From the NCBI GenBank assembly GCA_002343325.1, contig DDSG01000190.1:252-8764 (forward strand): a stretch of 8,513 nt of DNA. Reading direction: 5' to 3'. A program made the position numbers and the translations under genes. This document shows, piece after piece, positions 1 through 5,574 of the stretch (position 1 is the stretch's first letter; each line of letters starts with the position of its first letter). The notes under the pieces were generated by a model. It did not search any database. It was not told the origin of the DNA and was given only the letters and a program-made list of their open reading frames with translations. Origin of the DNA: Phycisphaerales bacterium UBA2396. GTDB taxonomy: Bacteria > Planctomycetota > Phycisphaerae > Phycisphaerales > UBA1924.

Positions 1-257
1 CCCATCGAGGTTGTCGTGTTGAACTGCTGGGTGTCGCAGATGATTTTGACGCCGTGCCGCTCGAAGACCTCGTCGGTCTCCTTCTGGGTCTCGGTGAGGT
101 CGAGCACGTAGGAAAAGCCGGAGCAGCCGCCGCCCTTGACGCCGACGCGGAGGTGGACCTTGGCGACGTCGAGTTCCTGGTCGGCGATGATCTTCTTGAT
201 TTCCTTGGCGGCCAGCTCGGACAGAATGAGCGGCGAGGCGGTGGTTTCGGTGCTCAT
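1..257 (-). CDS. iscA: IscA/HesB-type A-type iron-sulfur carrier, C-terminus cut by window edge
   Basis: The first 85 codons of an A-type carrier protein are visible; the gene runs off the left edge. A-type carriers receive Fe-S clusters from the IscU scaffold, or iron, and deliver them to target apoproteins in the cytoplasm. The family signature is clear: V-x-L-R-V-G-V-K-G-G-G-C-S-G-F at residues 34-48, with the first cluster-ligand cysteine at Cys45. The C-terminal Cys-Gly-Cys ligands would lie outside the window. The start is set by a strong Shine-Dalgarno AAGGAG (264-269) six bases before the ATG. The gene is third after iscS and iscU, with a 74-base gap, so it is probably cotranscribed. 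The last visible residues (from Cys74-Asp75 on) do not resemble the usual K-S-x-x-Y-L-x-G segment, but too little is visible to judge. A related paralogue (ErpA or SufA type) is possible; the operon position favours IscA. Confidence 0.88.
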   Translation of the reverse strand, partial: MSTETTASPLILSELAAKEIKKIIADQELDVAKVHLRVGVKGGGCSGFSYVLDLTETQKETDEVFERHGVKIICDTQQFNTTTSM

Positions 258-331
258 GGGAAACTCCTTCGTTCAATCGTACGCGATCGGCGTGGGGTCG
301 GTTCGTCGGCGGCGAGGGCCGAGAATGTCGG

Positions 332-760
332 TTAGTGGTGGGCGTGGTCGTGGTCTTCGACGGGGATGCCGTTCTTCTTCTTGTAGTCGGCGATGGCGGC
401 CTTGATGGCGTCTTCGGCGAGGACGGAGCAGTGGATCTTGACGGGGGGGAGGCTCAGTTCCTCGACGATCTGGGTGTTCTTGAGGTCCTCGGCCTGGTCG
501 AGGGTGCGGCCCTTGATCCACTCGGTGGCGAGGGAGGAGGAGGCGATCGCAGAGCCGCAGCCGAAGGTCTTGAACTTGGCGTCCTCGATGATGCCGTCCT
601 GATTGACCTTGATCTGGAGCTGCATGACGTCGCCGCACTCGGGTGCGCCGACGAGGCCGACGCCGATGTCCTTGCGTTCCTTGATGTCCTTCTGTGTGCC
701 GAAGGTCCCGACGTTGCGGGGGTTCTCGTAGTGGTCGATGATCTTGGGGCCGTATGCCAT
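332..760 (-). CDS. iscU: IscU Fe-S cluster assembly scaffold
   Basis: Complete 142-residue scaffold on which IscS-derived sulfur and iron are assembled into [2Fe-2S] clusters in the cytoplasm. The three cluster ligands are visible at Cys42 (A-P-E-C-G-D), Cys68 (F-G-C-G-S-A) and Cys111 (I-H-C-S). The conserved Asp44 and His110 are also present. L-P-P-V-K at residues 104-108 is the motif recognised by the Hsp70 chaperone HscA, which makes this an ISC-type IscU rather than SufU or the long NifU. Length is a little above the usual ~128 because of a C-terminal extension ending in a histidine/aspartate-rich tail (residues 136-142). A Shine-Dalgarno AAAGGA (768-773) lies seven bases upstream of the ATG. 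It sits 117 bases downstream of iscS and 74 bases upstream of iscA on the same strand, so an iscSUA transcript is likely. The hscA/hscB chaperone genes are not in the window. Confidence 0.96.
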   Translation of the reverse strand: MAYGPKIIDHYENPRNVGTFGTQKDIKERKDIGVGLVGAPECGDVMQLQIKVNQDGIIEDAKFKTFGCGSAIASSSLATEWIKGRTLDQAEDLKNTQIVEELSLPPVKIHCSVLAEDAIKAAIADYKKKNGIPVEDHDHAHH

Positions 761-773
761 GATGGGTTCCTTT

Positions 774-808
774 GGGGCTAGGCGCTAGGCACGTGGCACT
801 AGGCACTA
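774..808. repeat. Degenerate heptamer tandem repeat, five units, between iscS and iscU
   Basis: Five consecutive 7-base units follow one another on the plus strand: GGGGCTA, GGCGCTA, GGCACGT and two copies of GGCACTA. On the transcribed minus strand the unit reads TAGTGCC. The array ends one base before the iscU Shine-Dalgarno element, so it lies wholly in the intercistronic leader of iscU. The two exact units are at the iscS-proximal end, and divergence grows toward iscU. No function can be assigned from the sequence. Confidence 0.8.
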
Positions 809-842
809 ATCAAGACTTGGGAAAGGTGGACGATTGCTTCTG

Positions 843-871
843 CTTCGGACCCGAGTGCCCGGTGCCCGAAG
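843..871 (-). other. Intercistronic stem-loop just after iscS
   Basis: CTTCGG at 843-848 pairs with CCGAAG at 866-871. The stem can continue with ACC (849-851) against GGT (861-863) across a two-base bulge, leaving a nine-base loop. It begins seven bases beyond the iscS stop codon. No T-run follows it on the transcribed strand, so it is not a standard intrinsic terminator. It is more likely an RNA stability or processing element between iscS and iscU, or of no importance. The loop side also holds two copies of CGGGCAC (minus strand, 855-868). Confidence 0.45.
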
Positions 872-877
872 GCCGGT

Positions 878-2122
878 TCAGTGGTGCGCCCACTCCACCT
901 TGGAGAGGTCGATGCCTTCCTTGTGCATGTCGTAGAGGGGGCTCATTTCGCGGAGTTTGTGGACGCTCGAGACGATCTTCTCGATGGCGTAGTCGATCTC
1001 GGCGTCGGTGGTCCAGCGGCCGAGGCTCATGCGGAGGCTGCTGTGGGCGAGGTCGTCGCCCACGCCGATGCCCTTGAGGACGTAGGAGGGTTCGAGGCTC
1101 GCGCTGGTGCAGGCCGAGCCCGAGGACACGGCGATGTCCTTGACGGCCATCATGAGGCTTTCGCCCTCGACGAAGCCGAAGGAGATGTTGGCGATGTGGG
1201 GGAGGCGCTTGTCGGCGTGCCCGTTGACGGTGCAGACGTCGACGCGCGAGGTGATCTCGCGTTCGAGCTTCTTGCGGAGGGTGACAAGGCGGGCGGCGTC
1301 GCGGTCCATTTCCTGGAGGGCGATCTCGCAGGCCTTGCCGAGCCCGACGATGCCGGGGACGTTGAGCGTGCCGGAGCGGAAGCCGCGTTCCTGCCCGCCG
1401 CCGTCCTGCAGCGAGTGGAGGCGGACGCGGGGACGCTTGCGGCGGACGTACAGAGCGCCGACGCCCTTGGGCCCGTAGATCTTGTGCCCGGAGAAGGAGA
1501 GCAGGTCGACGTTGGCTTTCTCGACGTTGGTGGGCATCTTGCCGACCCACTGGGTGGCGTCGGTGTGGAAGATGATGCCTTTCTCGTGGCAGAGTTTGCC
1601 GATCTCGGGGATCTCGTTGATCGTCCCGATCTCGTTGTTGGCCCACATGATCGTCACGAGGATGGTGTCGTCACGCAGGGCGGCCTTGACCATCTCCGCG
1701 GTGACGATGCCGTCGCGGGGCGGCTCGAGGAAGGTGACGTCGAAGCCTTCCTTCTCGAGGCGCTTGCACGGATCGAGGACCGCCTTGTGCTCGATGGCGC
1801 AGGAGATGATGTGCCCGCGCTTGGTCTGGCCCGCGGGCGCCCTTTCGTACATGTACGCGGCGCCCTTGATCGCGAGGTTGTTGCTCTCGGTGGCGCCGGA
1901 GGTGAAGATCACTTCCTTGGGATCGGCTCCGAGCAGCGCGGCGACGTGCTCGCGTGCGATGTCGACGCCTTCTTCGGCCTCCCAGCCGTAGCGGTGATTC
2001 CGGCTGCCGGGGTTGCCGAAGTGGGTGGTGAAGTAGGGCAGCATGGCCTCAACCACGCGCGGATCGCACGGGGTGGTGGCGGCGTGGTCGAGGTAAATGG
2101 CCTTGCCCGAAGGGGTCGGCAT
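878..2122 (-). CDS. iscS: IscS cysteine desulfurase (group I, PLP-dependent)
   Basis: Complete 414-residue cytoplasmic cysteine desulfurase. It converts L-cysteine to L-alanine and carries the sulfur as a persulfide for IscU and other acceptors. Class V aminotransferase features are in order: Y-L-D-H-A-A-T-T-P near residues 10-18, the P-x-S/T-G-A-T-E-S-N-N region near 74-82, His112 (E-H-K-A-V-L), and the PLP lysine in S-G-H-K at Lys214. The long group I loop carries the catalytic cysteine in S-S-G-S-A-C-T-S at Cys338. The protein ends in E-W-A-H-H, the same ending as E. coli IscS, where the C-terminus contacts IscU. I chose the ATG at 2120-2122 because AGGAG (2129-2133) sits six bases upstream. 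The in-frame ATG nine codons earlier has no ribosome-binding site. It heads the operon, without an iscR gene immediately upstream. Confidence 0.97.
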   Translation of the reverse strand: MPTPSGKAIYLDHAATTPCDPRVVEAMLPYFTTHFGNPGSRNHRYGWEAEEGVDIAREHVAALLGADPKEVIFTSGATESNNLAIKGAAYMYERAPAGQTKRGHIISCAIEHKAVLDPCKRLEKEGFDVTFLEPPRDGIVTAEMVKAALRDDTILVTIMWANNEIGTINEIPEIGKLCHEKGIIFHTDATQWVGKMPTNVEKANVDLLSFSGHKIYGPKGVGALYVRRKRPRVRLHSLQDGGGQERGFRSGTLNVPGIVGLGKACEIALQEMDRDAARLVTLRKKLEREITSRVDVCTVNGHADKRLPHIANISFGFVEGESLMMAVKDIAVSSGSACTSASLEPSYVLKGIGVGDDLAHSSLRMSLGRWTTDAEIDYAIEKIVSSVHKLREMSPLYDMHKEGIDLSKVEWAHH

Positions 2123-2128
2123 GGAAGG

Positions 2129-2133
2129 CTCCT
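2129..2133 (-). promoter_or_regulatory. Shine-Dalgarno deciding the iscS start
   Basis: AGGAG on the minus strand, six bases before the ATG at 2122. The alternative in-frame ATG at 2149 is preceded by no purine-rich element, so the shorter protein is preferred. Confidence 0.8.
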
Positions 2134-2149
2134 GTGAGGGTTCATTCAA

Positions 2150-2165
2150 AGGACATCATTGTCCT
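2150..2165 (-). promoter_or_regulatory. Short palindrome/hairpin in the iscS leader
   Basis: AGGACATCATTGTCCT reads as a six-base inverted repeat (AGGACA / TGTCCT) around a four-base centre. It lies two bases from the larger 21-bp palindrome and 27 bases before the chosen iscS start. It could be a second protein-binding half of the control region or a small leader hairpin in the RNA. By length alone it could also arise by chance. Confidence 0.4.
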
Positions 2166-2167
2166 GA

Positions 2168-2188
2168 TACTTAGAATCATTCCAAGTA
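2168..2188. promoter_or_regulatory. 21-bp near-perfect palindrome, candidate Fur/PerR-like or Rrf2-type operator of the isc operon
   Basis: On the minus strand the left arm is TACTTGGAAT, the centre is G and the right arm is ATTCTAAGTA; only one of ten base pairs is mismatched. The inner 15 bases have a 7-1-7 layout, TTGGAAT-G-ATTCTAA, resembling the PerR/Fur pattern TTATAAT-n-ATTATAA. The outer TACTT/AAGTA ends also recall Rrf2/IscR-type dyads. It starts immediately downstream of a candidate -10 element, covering the predicted transcription start, which is a classic repressor position. It stands out as AT-rich against the GC-rich surroundings. The binding protein is not determined. Confidence 0.62.
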
Positions 2189-2217
2189 ATCGTACACGGA
2201 CAAACGCACGCCGACAA
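2189..2217 (-). promoter_or_regulatory. Candidate sigma70-type promoter of iscSUA
   Basis: Minus-strand TTGTCG (2217-2212) and TACGAT (2194-2189) are separated by exactly 17 bases and match the TTGACA/TATAAT consensus at four of six bases each. The start of transcription would fall near 2182, inside the 21-bp palindrome, giving a leader of about 60 bases. An alternative -35 (TTGTCC, 2203-2198) has no comparable -10. Confidence 0.45.
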
Positions 2218-2228
2218 GTGGTCGGTGT
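2208..2228 (-). other. Stem-loop downstream of the doxX-like gene, overlapping the isc -35
   Basis: An eight-base stem, counting one G-T wobble, closes a five-base loop: CCGAC at 2211-2215 pairs with GTCGG at 2221-2225, extended by three outer pairs. It lies about 45 bases past the doxX-like stop codon. Only a weak GTTTG follows, so it is at most a poor intrinsic terminator for that gene. It also contains the proposed iscS -35 hexamer. Confidence 0.25.
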
Positions 2229-2272
2229 CGTGGAGTTCGACGGCGACGGGTGCCGGATTCGGCGGTGTGGGC

Positions 2273-2728
2273 CTAGGCGCGGACTTCCTTGGTTTGTTCG
2301 TCGCACCGGAAGCTGCGGACGGCAATCAGCATGACAAGCGCCGCCGCGAAGTACATGAAGAGATCATGCGCACCGGCGTGGTCGGCGACGAGGCGCTTGC
2401 CGAATCCGAGCATGGCGAACAGGAGCATGGAAAGGAGGAGGGAGAGCTGGAGCAGGATCGGGGGCCGTCGAGAAAGCCACTCGAAGGAGAGGAGCGAGCC
2501 GATGGAGACCAGCGCGGCGATGACTTCGAGCACCGCGATCGAGTAGTACGAGGCGGTGAGTCCCGGGAAAGCGGCAAGGAGGGACTTGCCGAACTGCTCT
2601 TGGAACCACGGGGGCACGCCTTCGGACATGAACTTGCCCACCCCGGTGAGAACCCAGGTGAAGGTGAGGAGGACGCCGACGAGAAGAAAGACGGCGGTAC
2701 GGACCGAGAAATCAAACCTGGAGAGCAT
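2273..2728 (-). CDS. DoxX-like four-helix inner-membrane protein
   Basis: This is a 151-residue hydrophobic protein with four likely transmembrane helices at about residues 11-29, 61-80, 91-108 and 122-138. After the first helix it has the G-x-G-K-F-M...V-P-P-W-F...F segment, and before the last helix G-K-R...A-H-D-L. Both are typical of the DoxX/DoxX-like superfamily in length and layout. DoxX relatives include quinol-oxidase subunits and proteins of redox or thiol stress, but most are uncharacterised, so no reaction is assigned. The start is the ATG at 2728, with GGAG eight bases upstream. It is on the same strand as iscS, but the 150-base gap holds a promoter and a palindrome, so it is probably a separate transcript. 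On the other side it diverges from the HglS-like gene. Confidence 0.7.
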   Translation of the reverse strand: MLSRFDFSVRTAVFLLVGVLLTFTWVLTGVGKFMSEGVPPWFQEQFGKSLLAAFPGLTASYYSIAVLEVIAALVSIGSLLSFEWLSRRPPILLQLSLLLSMLLFAMLGFGKRLVADHAGAHDLFMYFAAALVMLIAVRSFRCDEQTKEVRA

Positions 2729-2844
2729 GCGCGTGGCTCCGAGGGGCTGTCGATGATGGAAGCAGGCTAGGATGACGAGATAGAGGACATCGGGATCTGA
2801 GAAGAGTACCCAGAAGTGGTTAATTGAGAATCGAGGAGGCGGCG
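2729..2844. other. Divergent intergenic region between doxX-like and HglS-like genes
   Basis: These 116 bases must hold the start signals of both flanking genes. I could not pick a convincing -35/-10 pair in either direction; TAGGAT at 2768-2773 is a possible plus-strand -10 without a good -35. No strong palindrome or small gene is seen. Confidence 0.4.
2833..2839 (+). promoter_or_regulatory. Shine-Dalgarno deciding the HglS-like start
   Basis: GAGGAGG lies five bases before the ATG at 2845. The longer reading from TTG at 2824 would place this element inside the coding sequence and has no site of its own, so the ATG is preferred. Confidence 0.8.
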
Positions 2845-4542
2845 ATGGTTCTGGCGAACAAGGTTCAGATGCAGCACAAGCTTTTCGCGGCGTTGTCGGA
2901 CTTGTTCGGCCGAGAGGTCCCGATGTACGACAAGTCGCTGCTGGTGAACGGGATCTGCAATCGGACGACGTGCGAGTTGCTGGGGGCGATGTTCGATGGG
3001 TTCGCGTTGTCGGATCAGGAGCTGGAGCGGACGAGCGGGGAGCGGCACGGGGCGATCCGGATTGGTCGCCCGGACGAGTATCGGTGGGTGGCGCGGTTCT
3101 TTGCGCAGTTCGGGATGGAGCCGCACAACTTTTATGACATGGCGAACGTGGGGGCGAAGAGTCAGCCGATCATCGCGACGGCGTTTCGATCGGTGGAGAA
3201 CCCGGACCACCGGGTCTTCACGTCGCTTCTGCTGACGGACTACTTCGACGACAAGACCAGGGCGCGGATCGAGGCGGTGTTGTCGACGCGGCAGGTGTTC
3301 TCGGCGGAGGCGAAGGCGCTGATCGAGAAGGCGGAGAAACAGGGGGGGCTTGAGTGGGCGGACGCGGAGGCGTTGATCCGAGAGGGGATCGATCGGATCT
3401 TCAAATGGACGGGGCGTGCGAAGGACTACGGGCTGTACAAGGAGCTGTGCGATGGGGGGTTCAAGATCGCGGCGGACATCGCGTGCTTTGAGCGGCACCA
3501 TCTGAACCATCTGACGCCGAACACGCTGTGCATGGACCTGTACACGTCGGCGATGAAGCGGTGCATGGGGGAGATCGGGGAGGCGGAGTTCCGGGTCCGC
3601 GCGACGCGGGCGTTGGAGGAGTTGTCGGAGGACGCGGACCACGACTGGATGCACCTGCATTTCAAGCACATTCCCGCGAACCAGATCTTTGCGATGCATC
3701 GGCGGCCGGCGGAGGCGGGGCTGGTGGAGCGGCTGGTCGAGAAGATCTCCGGGAGGCTTTCGGAGCGTGACGCGGATCTGGCGGTGCTGAAGCACTCTGG
3801 GTTCAAGGATTCGACGGAGGGGCCGAGCGAGGACACGCCGGTGCTGCTGAGGCAGGACGCGTACAAGGCGTTGACGGAAGCGGTGGTGTTCACGAATCCG
3901 GACGGGACGGAGGTTTCGAGCACGCACACGGCGCGGTTCGGGGAGATCGAGCAGCGGTTCTACGCGACGACGAAGAAGGGTCGCGAGCTGTACGACGCGT
4001 GCCTGTCGCGTGCGGAGGCGGAGCGTGAGCAGGACCTCGGCCTGGCGAAGCGTGATCACGCGGCGGCGCAGGCGAAGTACCGGGCGGCGTTCGCGCCGTT
4101 CCCAAAGTGCCTGTCCGGGCTGATCGAGCAGGGGCTTGTGTACGCGAAGTACGTGGCGACGCCCAAGGGGATCGCGGCGCGGGGCACGATCTCGACGCAC
4201 GACCTGCGGGAACTGGTGCGGTCGGGGTTCGCGCGTGCGGAGGGGCTTCGGTACGAGGACTTCCTGCCGGTGAGTGCGGCGGGGATCTTTGCGTCGAACC
4301 TGAATCAGTACGGGACGAAGACGACCGCCGCGAGCCGGCCGGTGTACACGCAGTCGAGGCTCGAAGAGATCATGGGGAAGAAGATCATCGACGCGGAGGC
4401 GGTGTACCGCGGGATGGAGGCGGGCTCGACGCTGCGAATGTACGCCGATCTGGGGCTGCTGGATTCGCTGGCTTCGTCGCGTCGGCAGGAGCTCGAGTCG
4501 CTGTCGGGCGTGGCGACGCGTGCGATGTCGGCGTCGGCGTGA
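2845..4542 (+). CDS. DUF1338 / HglS-YdcJ-like metal-dependent 2-oxoacid dioxygenase/decarboxylase, enlarged
   Basis: This is a 565-residue soluble protein of the DUF1338 family. The characterised member, Pseudomonas putida HglS, is an Fe(II) enzyme that converts 2-oxoadipate to D-2-hydroxyglutarate in lysine breakdown. Family blocks seen: E-R-H-G-A-I-R-I-G (His68, Arg72), H-H-L-N-H-L-T-P (His222), P-V-L-L-R-Q (332-337), T-A-R-F-G-E-I-E-Q-R (362-371, metal-ligand glutamate) and Y-E-D-F-L-P-V-S-A-A-G-I-F (Val476-Ser477). These correspond to the known metal and substrate residues, so the active site looks complete. HglS and E. coli YdcJ are about 450-465 residues. The extra length is mainly an insertion at about residues 238-314 that contains D-H-D-W-M-H-L-H-F-K-H. 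No lysine-pathway gene is nearby, so the substrate is inferred only from the family. It is the only plus-strand gene in the window and converges on the exchanger gene with a 12-base gap. Confidence 0.85.
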   Translation: MVLANKVQMQHKLFAALSDLFGREVPMYDKSLLVNGICNRTTCELLGAMFDGFALSDQELERTSGERHGAIRIGRPDEYRWVARFFAQFGMEPHNFYDMANVGAKSQPIIATAFRSVENPDHRVFTSLLLTDYFDDKTRARIEAVLSTRQVFSAEAKALIEKAEKQGGLEWADAEALIREGIDRIFKWTGRAKDYGLYKELCDGGFKIAADIACFERHHLNHLTPNTLCMDLYTSAMKRCMGEIGEAEFRVRATRALEELSEDADHDWMHLHFKHIPANQIFAMHRRPAEAGLVERLVEKISGRLSERDADLAVLKHSGFKDSTEGPSEDTPVLLRQDAYKALTEAVVFTNPDGTEVSSTHTARFGEIEQRFYATTKKGRELYDACLSRAEAEREQDLGLAKRDHAAAQAKYRAAFAPFPKCLSGLIEQGLVYAKYVATPKGIAARGTISTHDLRELVRSGFARAEGLRYEDFLPVSAAGIFASNLNQYGTKTTAASRPVYTQSRLEEIMGKKIIDAEAVYRGMEAGSTLRMYADLGLLDSLASSRRQELESLSGVATRAMSASA

Positions 4543-4554
4543 GCGAATCGGACG

Positions 4555-5520
4555 TCAGGGAGAGGTGGTCGAGGCGTTCCACGCGGAGGCCGCGAGGAAG
4601 GCGATGTACGTGGAGAGGAGCAGGCCGCCGGCGATGCGTGAGACGGAGCGTCCGGAGCTTCGGCTGATGGGGATGAGGGCCAGGGCGAGCCCGCCCATGA
4701 ACCAGAGGGCGAGGGTGAGGGCGGGATCGACGGGGGTTGGGGCGATGAGCCCCGCGATGCCGTAGATCGCGCCGGCGTTGAAGATGCAGGAGCCGATGGC
4801 GTTGCCCATGGCGAGGTCGTTCTGACCTTTGCGGATGGCGAGGATGCCCGTGGTGAGCTCTGGAAGGGTGGTTCCGATGGAGACGATGGTGACGCCGACC
4901 ACGGCGGGGGGCACGCCGAGGGCGATGGCGATTCCTGCTGCGCCGTCGGAGGCGAACGAGCCGCCGAAGGAGAGGAGTGCGAGGCCTCCGATGAAGCAGG
5001 CGACGATGAGGATCCAACTCATGGGAGAGTGGGTGTGGGCGGGATCGTCGCCGAGCGTGTGGGACTGAGGCTGGCGGAGTGCGGATGTGATGGTCCAGAT
5101 GCTGTAGATGACGAAGACAGCCAGGAGCAGGCCTGCGGAGGCCGGTGAGAGGTCCGCGAAGAGAGCGATCGCGGCGAGGATGCAGAGGATGAGAGCGTTG
5201 AGCCCGATCTCGACCTTGACGAGGCGTTCCTGTACGGCGAGGGGTTTGATGAGAGAGCAGACGCCCAGGACGAGGGCGAGGTTGCAGATGTTGGCGCCGA
5301 CGACGTTGCCCAGGGCGAGATCGCCACGGTCCTTGGATGCGGAGATGAGGTTGAGGGCCAGTTCCGGGGCGCTGGTTCCCCAGGCGACGAGGGTGAGCCC
5401 AACAACGAGCGGGGAGACCCCGAGTCGTCGGGCGGCGTCGATGGACGCGGAGACGACGAGCCGGCCGCCCACAAGGAGCAGACCAAGACCGAGCGCGAAC
5501 CAGAGTGCGTTGGTGAGCAT
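4555..5520 (-). CDS. YrbG-type sodium/calcium exchanger family (CaCA) membrane protein
   Basis: This is a 321-residue inner-membrane antiporter with about ten hydrophobic segments and the two inverted alpha-repeats that define the CaCA superfamily. Repeat 1 has A-W-G-T-S-A-P-E-L at 46-54 (Glu53), then G-N-V-V-G-A-N-I-C-N at 71-80. Repeat 2 has S-I-G-T-T-L-P-E-L at 214-222 (Glu221), then G-N-A-I-G-S-C-I-F-N at 239-248. The paired glutamates and asparagines bind the cation in structures of the family. A polar cytoplasmic loop with His and Asp residues (about 148-166) links the two halves. The length matches bacterial YrbG-like exchangers; the ion (Ca2+, Na+, K+ or H+) cannot be told from sequence. 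No Shine-Dalgarno precedes the ATG; the leader is a C/A-rich stretch. It lies 54 bases downstream of otsA on the same strand and may be cotranscribed with it. Confidence 0.9.
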   Translation of the reverse strand: MLTNALWFALGLGLLLVGGRLVVSASIDAARRLGVSPLVVGLTLVAWGTSAPELALNLISASKDRGDLALGNVVGANICNLALVLGVCSLIKPLAVQERLVKVEIGLNALILCILAAIALFADLSPASAGLLLAVFVIYSIWTITSALRQPQSHTLGDDPAHTHSPMSWILIVACFIGGLALLSFGGSFASDGAAGIAIALGVPPAVVGVTIVSIGTTLPELTTGILAIRKGQNDLAMGNAIGSCIFNAGAIYGIAGLIAPTPVDPALTLALWFMGGLALALIPISRSSGRSVSRIAGGLLLSTYIAFLAASAWNASTTSP

Positions 5521-5574
5521 GGTGAGTGAGGTGGTGAGGTGCTTCTCAGAGAGGGGAGCGTCTGGGCGGCAAGC

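Noticed and set aside
1..38. Possible frameshift near the visible end of iscA, because the residues after Cys74-Asp75 look atypical and another frame gives Asp-Asn-Leu-Asp-Gly
   Set aside because: The spacing does not fit a single-base insertion or deletion relative to the family, and too few codons are visible.
273..806. 177-codon minus-strand frame overlapping iscU
   Set aside because: Arg/Pro/His-rich product in another frame of the well-supported iscU gene.
881..2137. 418-codon open frame on the plus strand antisense to iscS
   Set aside because: It mirrors iscS, is extremely rich in Gly, Val, Ala and Asp, and matches no family; long antisense frames are expected from strong third-position GC bias.
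2123..2149. Upstream in-frame ATG giving iscS nine extra residues
   Set aside because: No ribosome-binding site; the AGGAG element would then lie inside the coding sequence.
2767..4200. 477-codon open frame on the minus strand opposite the HglS-like gene
   Set aside because: The product is Arg/Leu/Pro-rich low-complexity sequence, whereas the plus strand has clear DUF1338 motifs and a ribosome-binding site.
4543..4554. Terminator between the convergent HglS-like and exchanger genes
   Set aside because: Only 12 bases separate the stop codons, and no hairpin with a T-run was seen there or just inside either gene end.
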